Source: Gordonia prachuapensis (lineage in GTDB: Bacteria > Actinomycetota > Actinomycetes > Mycobacteriales > Mycobacteriaceae). From it: DNA of 64,000 nt. Below, in pieces: positions 34,898 through 43,028 of this stretch. The notes under the pieces were generated by a model that searched no databases, had not been told where the DNA came from, and saw only the letters and a program-made list of their open reading frames with translations. Both the position numbers and the translations under genes were made by a program. Within the stretch, counting starts at the first letter, position 1. The number at the start of each line of letters is the position of its first letter. Location of the stretch: contig NZ_JAZDUE010000005.1 in NCBI RefSeq assembly GCF_036350515.1, forward strand, positions 1 to 64,000, written 5' to 3'.

Positions 34898-35803
34898 GTG
34901 ACGGAAGAGCCGGGCCTCGACGAACTCGAACGTGTCGCGATCGACGTGGCGTGCGGCGCTGCGGCCCATGTCCGCGCCCGACGTCCCGAGCTGTTCGGTC
35001 CGCGGCCCGGGCACGACCCCGACGCGGTGGGCCCGGCCCCCGCGCTCGCCGCGTCCGGAGCGGCGCCGGCGGTCACCACCAAATCCACACCGACCGACCC
35101 GGTCACGCTCGCCGACACCGAGACCGAACACCTGATCCGCTCCGAGCTGCGGGCGCGCCGTCCCGACGACGAGGTGCTCGGCGAGGAAGCCGGCGGCTCG
35201 GTCGATGTCCCGTCGGGTGTGCGGTGGGTGGTCGATCCGATCGACGGCACGGTCAATTTCATGTACGGCATCCCGGCCTACGCCGTCTCGGTGGCGGCGC
35301 AGGTCGACGGTCGGTCGGTGGCCGGTGCCGTCGTCGACGTCGCGCGCGGCATCACCTACTCGGCCGCCGCCGGCCGAGGGGCCCACCTCGATGCGGGTGA
35401 GGGGCGGGTCCCGTTGAGGTGCAACCCGATCGACCAGGTGGACCTCGCATTGGTCGCGACGGGCTTCTCCTACGACTCCGGGCGCCGGGCCGAGCAGGGG
35501 TCGATCGTGGCTGAGCTGTTGCCCCGGATACGTGATGTCCGGCGGGTCGGGGCTGCCGCACTCGACCTGTGCATGGTCGCCAGTGGTGCGGTGGATGCGC
35601 ATTTCGAGCACGGTCTGAGCCCGTGGGACTGGGCGGCCGGCGGGCTCATCGCGGCCGAGGCCGGTGCGGTGGTGCACACCCCGCCGCCGGACTCGCGTTC
35701 CTCCGACGGCCATGTGACCGTCGCATGCGCGCCCGGGATCGCGGATCGGTTCGTGCGGCTCCTCGATGATCTCGGCGCGCGTCGTTCCATCCCGTCCGAC
35801 TGA
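34898..35803 (+). CDS. suhB: Inositol monophosphatase family protein
   Basis: A 301-residue Mg-dependent phosphatase that hydrolyses inositol 1-phosphate or related substrates, feeding phosphatidylinositol and mannoside synthesis in mycolic-acid bacteria. Motifs: LGEEAGGS (metal-binding Glu), WVVDPIDGTVNFMYGIP (DPIDGT) and SPWDWAAGGLIAAEAGA. Ala/Pro-rich residues (about 35-60) form a loop. Start GTG 34898 encodes MTEEPGLDELERV; no ribosome site is visible and a leaderless start is possible (a weak TGACAT 6 bases upstream). It converges with cei. Confidence 0.93.
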   Translation: MTEEPGLDELERVAIDVACGAAAHVRARRPELFGPRPGHDPDAVGPAPALAASGAAPAVTTKSTPTDPVTLADTETEHLIRSELRARRPDDEVLGEEAGGSVDVPSGVRWVVDPIDGTVNFMYGIPAYAVSVAAQVDGRSVAGAVVDVARGITYSAAAGRGAHLDAGEGRVPLRCNPIDQVDLALVATGFSYDSGRRAEQGSIVAELLPRIRDVRRVGAAALDLCMVASGAVDAHFEHGLSPWDWAAGGLIAAEAGAVVHTPPPDSRSSDGHVTVACAPGIADRFVRLLDDLGARRSIPSD

Positions 35804-35817
35804 GACGCCGGACCCGG

Positions 35818-36519
35818 TCAGCAGGACGACGCGTGCACGGCCTCCACAAGGCTGGGATCTGCGCCCGTCTCGGGGTTGCGCGGGTCCGCCGTCCGCAACG
35901 CCTCCAGCGCCGCCTGGGCGTCCTGCGACTGTTCGCGCGCCTCGTAGTACTCACCCAGCGCGACGTCGACCGAGGTGCCCTGTCGGCCGTCGTCGACGAG
36001 CTGTGCACACGGCAACGCCAACCAGACGGCTGCGGCACTCGACCGCCCGGCCGGGCCGAACCGGATCTGCGCGTAGCACGCCAGATCGCGGTTCGCGTAG
36101 ACAGTGTCGTCGGCGTACGGGGTGTCGACGGCCGGGGTGAACCCCTGGGCAGTGAGGTCGTCGGAGACCGACCGCGCCGCGCCCCGCAGGGACGACGCGT
36201 TGAGCACCCGGACCTGGAAGGTGGACAGGGCGGCGGGGGCCACCTCGAGCATCTCGTCGCGGTCGACCGCCACGAGTTCCGGCGGTGGTGGCGGCGGTGT
36301 CGCCGGTGCCGGTGCCGAGGGATCCGCAGACGCCGGTATCGGCTGGTTGCAGGCAGTCGGAACCGGGGTGGGCCCGGACTCGCTCAACGCGACCGCCCAG
36401 GCCGCCAATCCGGCGACCAGCAGCACGACCGCCGCGATGATCGCCGGCCGTGCACGGCGCCGCCGGAAAGGTCGCCCCTTGGCGTCGACCGACGAGCCCC
36501 CGGTTATCTGCGCCACCAC
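35818..36519 (-). CDS. cei: Cell envelope integrity protein Cei
   Basis: A 233-residue single-pass protein: basic N-terminus RRRRARP, one transmembrane helix (about 22-44, AIIAAVVLLVAGLAAWAVAL), a Pro-rich extracellular linker (about 60-85), then a LytR_C-like domain (FQVRVLNASSLRGAARSVSDDLTAQGFT). In M. tuberculosis the homologous Cei (Rv2700) supports envelope integrity and virulence. Tandem GTG codons at 36519 and 36516 are the candidate starts; AAGGAG lies 10 bases before the first. The very long upstream open frame is not gene-like. It is encoded opposite suhB and divergent from DUF4193, as in mycobacteria. Confidence 0.88.
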   Translation of the reverse strand: MVAQITGGSSVDAKGRPFRRRRARPAIIAAVVLLVAGLAAWAVALSESGPTPVPTACNQPIPASADPSAPAPATPPPPPPELVAVDRDEMLEVAPAALSTFQVRVLNASSLRGAARSVSDDLTAQGFTPAVDTPYADDTVYANRDLACYAQIRFGPAGRSSAAAVWLALPCAQLVDDGRQGTSVDVALGEYYEAREQSQDAQAALEALRTADPRNPETGADPSLVEAVHASSC

Positions 36520-36929
36520 CGCGAATCGGCTCCTTCTCGCCTCGAACCTGCGGCACCACTCTAAAGGGTCCTCGTCCGAGCGGAGTGCAGGCAGGCCGAC
36601 CGGCCCCGCCGGTTGGTGGTGTTGCCGGACTTTCAAGGGGACTCGACACACCCGGGAATGTTCCGGATGACGAAGTCGTTGACTCAGCCGCACGGGTGCA
36701 CTAGGCTTCGGGCGCCCGCCCTCCAAAGCAGTCGGGAGGCATGCGAGCCGGATGTGATGAAAATCACGCCGGTCCGCAGGGTCCTGGGTAACGAATTGCA
36801 CCGGTCATGACGTTGAAGTGACGCCCGACGGCAAGACAATCCCGGCGGGATCGCGCACCTACGCTTGTCCGGCCACAAGCCGCGGCAACCGAGAGCGCCC
36901 CTCACACTCTCACATAGGTAAGGCACACA
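36520..36929. promoter_or_regulatory. cei / DUF4193 divergent region with a strong plus-strand promoter
   Basis: A 410-base gap without a gene. On plus, TTGACT (36679-36684), 17-base spacer, TAGGCT (36702-36707) is an excellent promoter. It implies a ~215-nt leader before the DUF4193 ATG at 36930. A second -10-like TACGCT lies at 36860-36865, close to the gene. On minus, TAGAGT (36558-36563) lies about 40 bases before the cei GTG and may serve cei. The long leader could fold but matches no riboswitch I recognise. Confidence 0.6.
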
Positions 36930-37229
36930 ATGGCTACTGATTATGACGCGCCACGACGCACGGATACCGAGGATCTCAACGAGGACTCTCTCGAGGAGCT
37001 GAAGGCCCGCCGCAGCGAAGCGCAGTCGTCGGCCGTCGACGTCGACGAGGGCGACACCGCGGAATCGTTCGAACTGCCCGGCGCGGACCTCTCCGGCGAA
37101 GAGCTGTCGGTGCGGGTCATCCCCAAGCAGGCCGATGAGTTCACCTGCACCAGCTGCTTTCTCGTCTACCACCGCAGCCGGCTGGCGCGCGAGAACGGCA
37201 ACTCCAAGATCTGCGTCGACTGCGCCTGA
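36930..37229 (+). CDS. DUF4193 domain protein
   Basis: A 99-residue protein. The N-terminal two thirds are acidic (DTEDLNEDSLEELKARRSEAQ). The C-terminus has FTCTSCFLVYHRSRLA and KICVDCA, two CxxC pairs that probably bind zinc. It matches the Rv2699c family, essential or highly conserved in mycobacteria; the role is unknown. Start ATG 36930, with AAGG 7 bases upstream. It is downstream of an unusually strong promoter and long leader, which suggests abundant or regulated expression. Confidence 0.92.
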   Translation: MATDYDAPRRTDTEDLNEDSLEELKARRSEAQSSAVDVDEGDTAESFELPGADLSGEELSVRVIPKQADEFTCTSCFLVYHRSRLARENGNSKICVDCA

Positions 37230-37272
37230 GAGCTCGGTCCACCTGCGCACAGCCCTGATGCGCATCGACAAA

Positions 37273-37309
37273 GACGGGGGCGGGTCGACGATGTCGAACC
37301 CGCCCCGTC
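37273..37309. terminator. Bidirectional terminator hairpin after DUF4193
   Basis: Near-perfect 17-base arms at 37273-37289 and 37293-37309 (GACGGGGGCGGGTCGAC against GTCGAACCCGCCCCGTC, one offset base) with a short loop, followed on plus by TCTGTCT. It lies between the convergent DUF4193 and DUF3093 genes. Confidence 0.75.
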
Positions 37310-37381
37310 GTCTGTCTGGGGTCGTTCATCTGGGGCCGTTCATCCAGGGACGTTGATCTGGAGACGCCCGATCGGACCCGG

Positions 37382-37969
37382 CTATTGCTCCGCGATCCCG
37401 GCGTCGGCCGCCGCATCGGGCAGGTCGAGCGCGGCGAGTACACCTGCGGGATCGCGCGTCGAGACCAGCCAGTAGGGCGTCGGATCGTCCGGGTCATCGA
37501 GCACAAGCAAGACCATCGTCTTCACCCACGTGCGGTGCACGAGAAATGCGGCCGGATCGAGCTGGCGGCCCAACGCGGCACTCTTCGCGGTGGCCGGCAC
37601 CGTCGCCCCCCGTGCGATGACCGCTCGGGGCAGCCGCGCCCGACCGGCGTGCAGTTCACCGTCGCCGCTGACCCGGACCTGAACTCGTCCGAGCGACCAC
37701 AGGATCGCCGCACACAGCACACCGACCACGATGTACCCGACGACACTCCACGCCGAGCCGTGTGCGGACAGCTGGATCTCGTATCCGACGACGCCGGTCA
37801 CCACCGCAGCGGCCAGCCACCACCACCAGGGGACCCTCAGTCGTTCGTTGAATCGGTCCGACGCCGAGTTCTGTTCTGGCGCCGCACTGTTCGCGTCGCC
37901 GTTCGAACCGGCGGCGTCGTCGTCGGAAGGACGACCGGCCGGATTCTCAGGTGATGCAGGGGGAGTCAC
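37382..37969 (-). CDS. DUF3093 membrane protein
   Basis: A 195-residue protein: Ser/Ala/Asn-rich N-terminus, two transmembrane helices (about 48-65 and 72-90, PWWWWLAAAVVTGVVGYEI and VVGYIVVGVLCAAILWSLG), then a soluble C-terminal domain with AFLVHRTWVKTMVLLVLDDPDDPTPYWLVSTRDP. This matches DUF3093 (Rv2698 type); function unknown. Start GTG 37969 appears leaderless: TACGCT lies 6 bases upstream. The longer open frame reads antisense through dut and is rejected. It is divergent from dut across only 22 bases. Confidence 0.88.
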   Translation of the reverse strand: MTPPASPENPAGRPSDDDAAGSNGDANSAAPEQNSASDRFNERLRVPWWWWLAAAVVTGVVGYEIQLSAHGSAWSVVGYIVVGVLCAAILWSLGRVQVRVSGDGELHAGRARLPRAVIARGATVPATAKSAALGRQLDPAAFLVHRTWVKTMVLLVLDDPDDPTPYWLVSTRDPAGVLAALDLPDAAADAGIAEQ

Positions 37970-37975
37970 GCGACC

Positions 37976-37985
37976 AGCGTAGTCT
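37976..37985. promoter_or_regulatory. Overlapping divergent -10 elements for dut and DUF3093
   Basis: Plus strand TAGTCT (37980-37985) lies exactly 6 bases before the dut GTG (37992). Minus strand TACGCT (37976-37981) lies exactly 6 bases before the DUF3093 GTG (37969). The hexamers share two base pairs, so both leaderless transcripts would start from one 10-bp element. Confidence 0.65.
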
Positions 37986-37991
37986 GCCCTC

Positions 37992-38540
37992 GTGGCGCCG
38001 AATTCTCCCACTACGTCATCCACGACCGCGACTTCCACGACCGCGACACCGTCGAGCGGGACCGGGGTCGGGTCGATCGCCGTTCGCCGTCTCGACCCGG
38101 ACATCGCACTGCCGACCCGGGCACATCCCGGCGACGCCGGACTCGACCTCTGCTCCACGATCGATCTGGAGCTGCCGCCCGGACGCCGCCAGCTGGTCGG
38201 CACGGGTATCGCCGTCGCGCTGCCGCACGGCACCGTGGGTCTCATCCACCCACGGTCCGGGCTCGCCGCCCGGGCCGGCCTGTCCATCGTCAACAGCCCC
38301 GGGACGGTCGACGCCGGATACCGGGGCGAGATCAAGGTCTGCCTGATCAATCTCGACCCGGACGAACCCATCACCATCTCGCGTGGGGATCGGATCGCGC
38401 AGCTGCTCGTACAACGCGTCGAGCTGCCGGACGTCGTCGAGGTCGACGAGCTCGACGACACCAGCCGGGGTGCCGGTGGGTACGGGTCCAGCGGCGGGCA
38501 CGTGATGCTCACAGAGTCCGCGCCCGACGCCGAGAGCTGA
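37992..38540 (+). CDS. dut: dUTP diphosphatase
   Basis: A 182-residue trimeric dUTPase that hydrolyses dUTP to dUMP, keeping uracil out of DNA. All five motifs are present: PGDAGLDLCS (1), HPRSGLAARAGL (2), NSPGTVDAGYRGEIKV (3), RGDRIAQLLVQ (4) and RGAGGYGSSG (5). A Ser/Thr-rich N-terminal extension of about 25 residues precedes the core and makes it longer than the ~154-residue mycobacterial enzyme. Start GTG 37992 appears leaderless. DUF3710 follows on the same strand. Confidence 0.96.
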   Translation: MAPNSPTTSSTTATSTTATPSSGTGVGSIAVRRLDPDIALPTRAHPGDAGLDLCSTIDLELPPGRRQLVGTGIAVALPHGTVGLIHPRSGLAARAGLSIVNSPGTVDAGYRGEIKVCLINLDPDEPITISRGDRIAQLLVQRVELPDVVEVDELDDTSRGAGGYGSSGGHVMLTESAPDAES

Positions 38541-38613
38541 TCGGCAGTACCCGCCAACCGCGCAGCGAACGGAACAGTCCCTCGCCGCACACATGTCAAG
38601 GAGCAGACACGAG

Positions 38614-39378
38614 ATGGCCACCGAACCGTTGCGGATCGGAACCGCGCAGGGCCCGTACGACATCGACGCGCTGGAGACCCCCGCCGAGGAGCTCGGCAAC
38701 TCCCATCTCGACCTCGGATCGGTCCTGGTCCCGGTGGTCGAGGGCGGTCAGGTGACCGTCGAGATGTCGGCCGACCATCAACCGCAGGCCGTGTATCTGG
38801 TCACCCCGCACGGCCGGATCAACGTGACCGCCTTCGCCGCGCCGAAGTCGCCGGGGCAGTGGCGCGAGGTGGTCCGGGAACTCGCCGAGTCGTTGCGGGA
38901 CGAAGGCGCCACGGTCTCGATCGAGGACGGCCACTGGGGCCGAGAGGTTGTCGCCGTGGTGCCCGGAGGTGAGCACCGTTTCCTCGGGGTCGACGGTCCG
39001 CGGTGGATGGTGCGGTGCGTCGCGAGCGGCCCCGACGACCGGGCCGACGAACTCGCCCGGCTGGCGCGGGCAGTGCTCGCCGAGTCGGTGATCCGTCGGG
39101 GCAGCGACCCCTTCCCGCCGCGCGATCCACTGCCGGTGGTCCTGCCACCTGTGCTGGCCGAACAGGTGGCGGCGGCGCAGCAGCAGATGCAGGACGGTCA
39201 GGGTGCGGCCCAGGGCGACCCGGCTGCCGGAGCCGGTGCTTCGGGTCCCGCCGGTGCTCCCGACACGGCCGGACCCGAATCAGCACCACCGACCGTGGCC
39301 GCCGACGACGAACAGGAACCGACCCCGCGGTCGTCGGGTTCGGCGATGCAACGCTTCCGCCGCGACCAGCGCGGCTGA
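38614..39378 (+). CDS. DUF3710 domain protein
   Basis: A 254-residue cytoplasmic protein. The conserved DUF3710 core (about 10-175) shows GPYDIDALETP, NSHLDLGSVLVPV, GRINVTAFAAPKSPGQWREV and DGPRWMVRCVASGP. The C-terminal ~75 residues are Gln/Ala/Gly/Pro-rich and disordered. Function unknown; consistently next to dut (Rv2696c type). I choose ATG 38614 with AAGGAG 11 bases upstream; ATG 38593 would absorb that site into the coding region. It converges with the hydrolase gene. Confidence 0.88.
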   Translation: MATEPLRIGTAQGPYDIDALETPAEELGNSHLDLGSVLVPVVEGGQVTVEMSADHQPQAVYLVTPHGRINVTAFAAPKSPGQWREVVRELAESLRDEGATVSIEDGHWGREVVAVVPGGEHRFLGVDGPRWMVRCVASGPDDRADELARLARAVLAESVIRRGSDPFPPRDPLPVVLPPVLAEQVAAAQQQMQDGQGAAQGDPAAGAGASGPAGAPDTAGPESAPPTVAADDEQEPTPRSSGSAMQRFRRDQRG

Positions 39379-39391
39379 ATCGGCGGTCCGC

Positions 39392-40102
39392 TCAGCGGAT
39401 CGCCAGCCAGGCTCGCGCACAACCGAATCCGAGCGCCGACGGGTCATTTCCCCACTCATCGAGGGTGACCTCCGTCAGTGCGGCACGGGGCGCTGCGGCC
39501 GACCAGGCCCGCCCGACCTCATACGGGTGCACGGGATCGTCGGTGGCCGCGGTGACCGCCAGTGGCGCCGCCAGACGCGCGATGTCGGTCACCTCGGGCG
39601 CGCGGAACACGGCGGCCTCGCCCAGCTGATCGACGAGAGCGGGATGCAGCGACCGCCACGACCTGCCCAGCTCGGCGGCCAGCCACGGTGGGCTCGAGGC
39701 CTCCATCGAGGCGAGCGTCGCCTCCAACCCGTCGGTCCGGAGTGCCGCCGCGGTGGTCGACGCGCTCCATGCGGCGGGAGAGTTCTCCGGGTCCCCGCTC
39801 CACGCGGGCAAGGCCGCCCACACACCGGCGCAGTCATTCTCCAGCGCCCACGCAACCGCGACGGCGGCCCCGATGGACACGCCACCGACCAGGATCGGCC
39901 CCGACCGTTGCGCGATCTGGTCGAGGCATCGACGATGGCCCGCCACCAGCGATGCCTGCGGGTCGAGAGCGATCAATGTCACACCGAGTGCGGTGGCCGC
40001 CGGACCGAACGCGCGACGCACGTAATCGGCGTCGGAGCCGGTCCCGGGCATCGCGACAAGGGTCGTCGGCACAGGCCTGTCCGTCGTATACCGCCCGGGC
40101 AT
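39392..40102 (-). CDS. Alpha/beta-hydrolase fold protein
   Basis: A 236-residue alpha/beta hydrolase. The oxyanion turn near the N-terminus is VAMPGTGSDADYV; the nucleophile elbow GVSIGAA (GxSxG) lies near residue 94; a late Asp/His pair (ATDDPVHPYEVG, LDEWGNDPSALG) could complete the triad. The substrate is unknown. Syntenic with Rv2695. Start ATG 40102; CATGAT lies 6 bases upstream and may be a -10, giving a leaderless mRNA. It is divergent from the OB-fold gene. Confidence 0.85.
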   Translation of the reverse strand: MPGRYTTDRPVPTTLVAMPGTGSDADYVRRAFGPAATALGVTLIALDPQASLVAGHRRCLDQIAQRSGPILVGGVSIGAAVAVAWALENDCAGVWAALPAWSGDPENSPAAWSASTTAAALRTDGLEATLASMEASSPPWLAAELGRSWRSLHPALVDQLGEAAVFRAPEVTDIARLAAPLAVTAATDDPVHPYEVGRAWSAAAPRAALTEVTLDEWGNDPSALGFGCARAWLAIR

Positions 40103-40234
40103 GCAATGATCATGCCCGACGTTGTATGGGAAGCAGCGGCAGGATTACGCTGGCGACTGCAAGCAGGGGCGGCGAACCCGCCCGATGTCTCACCGAGCGT
40201 CTCGACCAGAGACGAGTCACCCAGGAGGGTGCAC

Positions 40235-40612
40235 ATGCCTACCACCGGCTATCTGAAGCGGTTGACCCGCCGGTTGACCGAGGATCTCGGCGAGGCGGAT
40301 GCTGTGGAGATCGCCGAGGAATCGGCGGCGACCGGGGCCCAGCGTGCCGCCGAGTGTTGTCGCGGCGACGAGGTCACCATGCACGGCGAGCTGCGGTCGG
40401 TGGAGACGTGTTCGCGCACCGCCAAGGTCGGGGTCAAGGCCGAATTCTTCGACGGCTCGGACACCGTGCTTCTCAAATGGCTCGGACGCAACCGCATCCC
40501 GGGTATCGAACCGGGCCGCAAGGTCACCGTGCGTGGCCGCCTCGCCGAGCACGAGGGCACCAAGATCATCTACAACCCGTATTACGAACTCCAGGGCCCC
40601 GACGACGAATGA
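40235..40612 (+). CDS. OB-fold nucleic-acid-binding domain protein
   Basis: A 125-residue protein: a helical N-terminus (GYLKRLTRRLTEDLGEADAVEIAEE) then one OB-fold (about 45-122) with GDEVTMHGELRSVETC, VLLKWLGRNRIPGIEPGRKVTVRGRLA and IIYNPYYEL. Such stand-alone OB proteins (Rv2694c type) resemble RecG/aspRS anticodon-binding folds; partner unknown. Start ATG 40235 has AGGAGG 5 bases upstream. Its stop overlaps the DUF3159 start as ATGA, showing coupling. Confidence 0.87.
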   Translation: MPTTGYLKRLTRRLTEDLGEADAVEIAEESAATGAQRAAECCRGDEVTMHGELRSVETCSRTAKVGVKAEFFDGSDTVLLKWLGRNRIPGIEPGRKVTVRGRLAEHEGTKIIYNPYYELQGPDDE

Positions 40613-41355
40613 CGTCGCCGGACGAGCCGGCCGGGAGCGACACCGCGTCAGGCGACCGTGACCCGGCGACGACACCGTCGGCTCCGGCGGAATCGACCAC
40701 CGAGCGCGGCACGCCATCGATGCTCGAGCAGATGGGCGGTCCCACCGGACTGATCTACTCGACCATCCCGATCGTGGTTTTCGTCCCGGTCAACTCCGTG
40801 TGGGGTCTCACCGCCGCGATCGTCGCCGCGCTCGTCGCAGCCGTCGCCATCTTCGTCGTCCGGCTGGTCCGTCGGGAGCCGCTCAACCCCGCCATCTCCG
40901 GGCTCATCGGCGTCGCGATCTGTGTCTTCATCGCCCACCGCGTGGGTGATGCGAAGGGTTACTTCCTGTTCGGCATCTGGACGACGCTCGTGTACGCAAT
41001 CGTGTTTGTGGCCTCGATAGTCGTGCGGTGGCCCCTGGTCGGTGTCATCTGGAACCTGATCAGCGGTGACGGCACCCGGTGGCGTAAGCACCGCCGGACG
41101 CTGCATGCCTACGACCTGGCCACCGCCTTCTGGGCGCTGGTCTTCGCCGCGCGCTATCTCACCCAGTCCGAGTTGTACGACCACGGCAGCACCGGCTGGC
41201 TCGCGGTCGCCCGGATCGGCATGGGGTGGCCGCTGACCGCGCTCGCCGTCCTGGCAACCGTGCTCCTCGTCCGGCGGGCGAGCAAGGAAGAGGACCGGCT
41301 GGCCGTCGACGTCGGTGACGTGGAGTCGGCCGGGCCGCACGCCGACCGGCTCTGA
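40609..41355 (+). CDS. DUF3159 integral membrane protein
   Basis: A 248-residue protein. After about 38 disordered residues comes MLEQMGGPTGLIYSTIPIVVFVPVN, the DUF3159 start, and six to seven hydrophobic helices with the family motif LNPAISGLIGVAICVFIAHR and RWPLVGVIWNLISGDGTRWRK. Its role is unknown; in mycobacteria it sits beside the TrkA pair. Start ATG 40609 overlaps the stop of the OB-fold gene. It converges with the TrkA genes. Confidence 0.9.
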   Translation: MTSPDEPAGSDTASGDRDPATTPSAPAESTTERGTPSMLEQMGGPTGLIYSTIPIVVFVPVNSVWGLTAAIVAALVAAVAIFVVRLVRREPLNPAISGLIGVAICVFIAHRVGDAKGYFLFGIWTTLVYAIVFVASIVVRWPLVGVIWNLISGDGTRWRKHRRTLHAYDLATAFWALVFAARYLTQSELYDHGSTGWLAVARIGMGWPLTALAVLATVLLVRRASKEEDRLAVDVGDVESAGPHADRL

Positions 41356-41418
41356 CGCCCCGATCTCGCTGACGGCTGGTCCGGACGGCTCCGCGGGCGC
41401 CGACAGCCGATGCGGATT

Positions 41419-42081
41419 TCAATGAGCGATCTGCATCGCCTCACGCAGCGCGGGTTCGGCCTCTGCGGGCGCGATGAAGATCAGTTCGTCGCCACCCTCG
41501 ATCGGGTCGTCGCTCTGCGGGACGATGACCCGTCCGCCACGCAGGATCGTGACCAGCGCGGCGTCACGGGGGAGGGTCAGGCGCCGTACGGGTTTGCCCG
41601 CAAGTGGGGTGTTGGGCGGCAACGTGAGCTCGACGAGGTTCGCCTGGCCCTGCCGGAACGTCATCAGGCGCACCAGATCCCCGACGGACACTGCTTCCTC
41701 GACCAGCGACGCCAGGATGCGCGGTGTCGACACCGCGACGTCGACGCCCCAGTCCTCGCCGAACAGCCATTCGTTGCGCGGATCGTTGACGCGCGCGACG
41801 ACCCGGTTCACGGCGAACTCCGTCTTGGCGAGCAGACTCACCACCAGGTTCGCCTTGTCGTCGCCGGTCGCCGCGACCATCACGTCGAAGGTCTGCAGGT
41901 CGGCACGCTCGAGATTGCTCAGTTCGCAGGCGTCGGCCTGCACCCAGACGGCATGCTCCACCGCGTCGGGGTCGATGTGCGCGACGTTGCGCTCGAACAG
42001 GGTCACTTCGTGGTGATTGACGATCAATTCGCGTGCGATCGAGCGGCCGACGGCCCCGGCGCCGGCGATGGCAACCTTCAT
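41419..42081 (-). CDS. ceoC: TrkA-type potassium uptake regulator (second of pair)
   Basis: A 220-residue RCK protein: N-terminal Rossmann NAD-binding domain starting MKVAIAGAGAVGRSIARELI (GxGxxG) and an RCK_C ligand-binding domain (about 135-220, NLVELTLPPNTPLAGKPVRRL). It gates a K+ channel or transporter in response to nucleotides; cyclic di-AMP is a ligand in some relatives. Start ATG 42081 with GGGAGAA upstream. It follows its paralogue by 19 bases, so they form an operon; no Trk/Ktr membrane subunit is adjacent, though the APC permease is divergent. Confidence 0.9.
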   Translation of the reverse strand: MKVAIAGAGAVGRSIARELIVNHHEVTLFERNVAHIDPDAVEHAVWVQADACELSNLERADLQTFDVMVAATGDDKANLVVSLLAKTEFAVNRVVARVNDPRNEWLFGEDWGVDVAVSTPRILASLVEEAVSVGDLVRLMTFRQGQANLVELTLPPNTPLAGKPVRRLTLPRDAALVTILRGGRVIVPQSDDPIEGGDELIFIAPAEAEPALREAMQIAH

Positions 42082-42100
42082 CGTGTTCTCCCTGCCTCGC

Positions 42101-42766
42101 TCACTCGGACGTGGTGCGTGGTGTGCGGGCGGTGGCACGCGCCTCGTCGAGCAGGTCCACCGGCACTGCCGCGTAGATGAGGTCGTCCTGCTGCACAACC
42201 GTTTTCGGGTCCGGCAGGATCGGCTTGCCGAGACGGTTCAAGAAGGCGACACGGCCACCGGTCTCTTCCTGGAACTTGGTCACCTTCACCCCGATCCACG
42301 ATTCGTCGACCTCGAGTTCGGCGATCACCAAGGTGCCCGACGGATCGCGCCATTCGATGGTCGTCGATGTCTCGCCGAGGGCGGAGACGAAGCGCTCGGT
42401 CGTCCAGGGGACCGTGGCGACGGTGGGGATGCCGAGGCGTTCGTAGACCTCCGCTCGCTTGGCGTCGTAGATCCGGGCGACGACGCGGTCCACCCCGAAC
42501 GTCTCACGGGCGACCCGCGCGGCGATGATGTTCGAGTTGTCGCCGGAGGAGACCGCCGCGAACGCGTCCGCCCGCTCGATCCCCGCGCGGGTCAGCACAT
42601 CCCGGTCGAACCCGACCCCCACGACGGTGGTGCCGCGGAACTGGGGGTTGAGCCGGATGAACGACGACTCGTCCCGGTCGATCACCGCGACGTCGTGTCC
42701 GCGCTTCTGCATCGCCATGGCCAACGACGACCCGACCCGGCCGCACCCCATGATGACTACCTGCAC
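42101..42766 (-). CDS. ceoB: TrkA-type potassium uptake regulator (first of pair)
   Basis: A 221-residue RCK protein. The Rossmann fold starts MQVVIMGCGRVGSSLAMAMQKRGHDVAVID; the RCK_C domain (about 135-215) contains LVIAELEVDESWIGVKVTKF and QQDDLIYAAVP. It pairs with the downstream paralogue, probably as a hetero- or double-ring gating assembly. I choose GTG 42766 because GGAAGG lies 6 bases upstream; GTG 42772 overlaps that site. The 259-base gap to the APC permease (42767-43025) holds both promoters; I see no gene in it. Confidence 0.9.
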   Translation of the reverse strand: MQVVIMGCGRVGSSLAMAMQKRGHDVAVIDRDESSFIRLNPQFRGTTVVGVGFDRDVLTRAGIERADAFAAVSSGDNSNIIAARVARETFGVDRVVARIYDAKRAEVYERLGIPTVATVPWTTERFVSALGETSTTIEWRDPSGTLVIAELEVDESWIGVKVTKFQEETGGRVAFLNRLGKPILPDPKTVVQQDDLIYAAVPVDLLDEARATARTPRTTSE

Positions 42767-43013
42767 CTGCACCCTTCCGCCTGTTGCCGATACCGCCGTG
42801 ATCGCTCCCGGCACACGTGCCGGTGGAGACCGGCGGCGGCCGCTGCGGAGGCATCGGACGCATCGAACCTACCCCGGAGGCGGTCCCGCCGGGCGGTGAC
42901 CGTACACACCGCCGCGCGCCGCCGTCGAGGCCGCTACCGGACCGACGAACGAGGTCGGTGCGTGGCACCGGGACTTGCCGTCGCCCCTTGTGGTCAATGT
43001 CTACTACACGCTC

Positions 43014-43028
43014 TAGTGTTGCCTGGTG
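43014..43028 (+). promoter_or_regulatory. APC permease promoter, leaderless
   Basis: TGGTCA (42991-42996), 17-base spacer, TAGTGT (43014-43019), then 6 bases to the GTG at 43026. The coding sequence would begin at +1. Confidence 0.6.

Noticed and set aside
36613..36810. Small ORF in the cei/DUF4193 gap
   Set aside because: It overlaps the predicted strong promoter and lacks a ribosome site or recognisable family.
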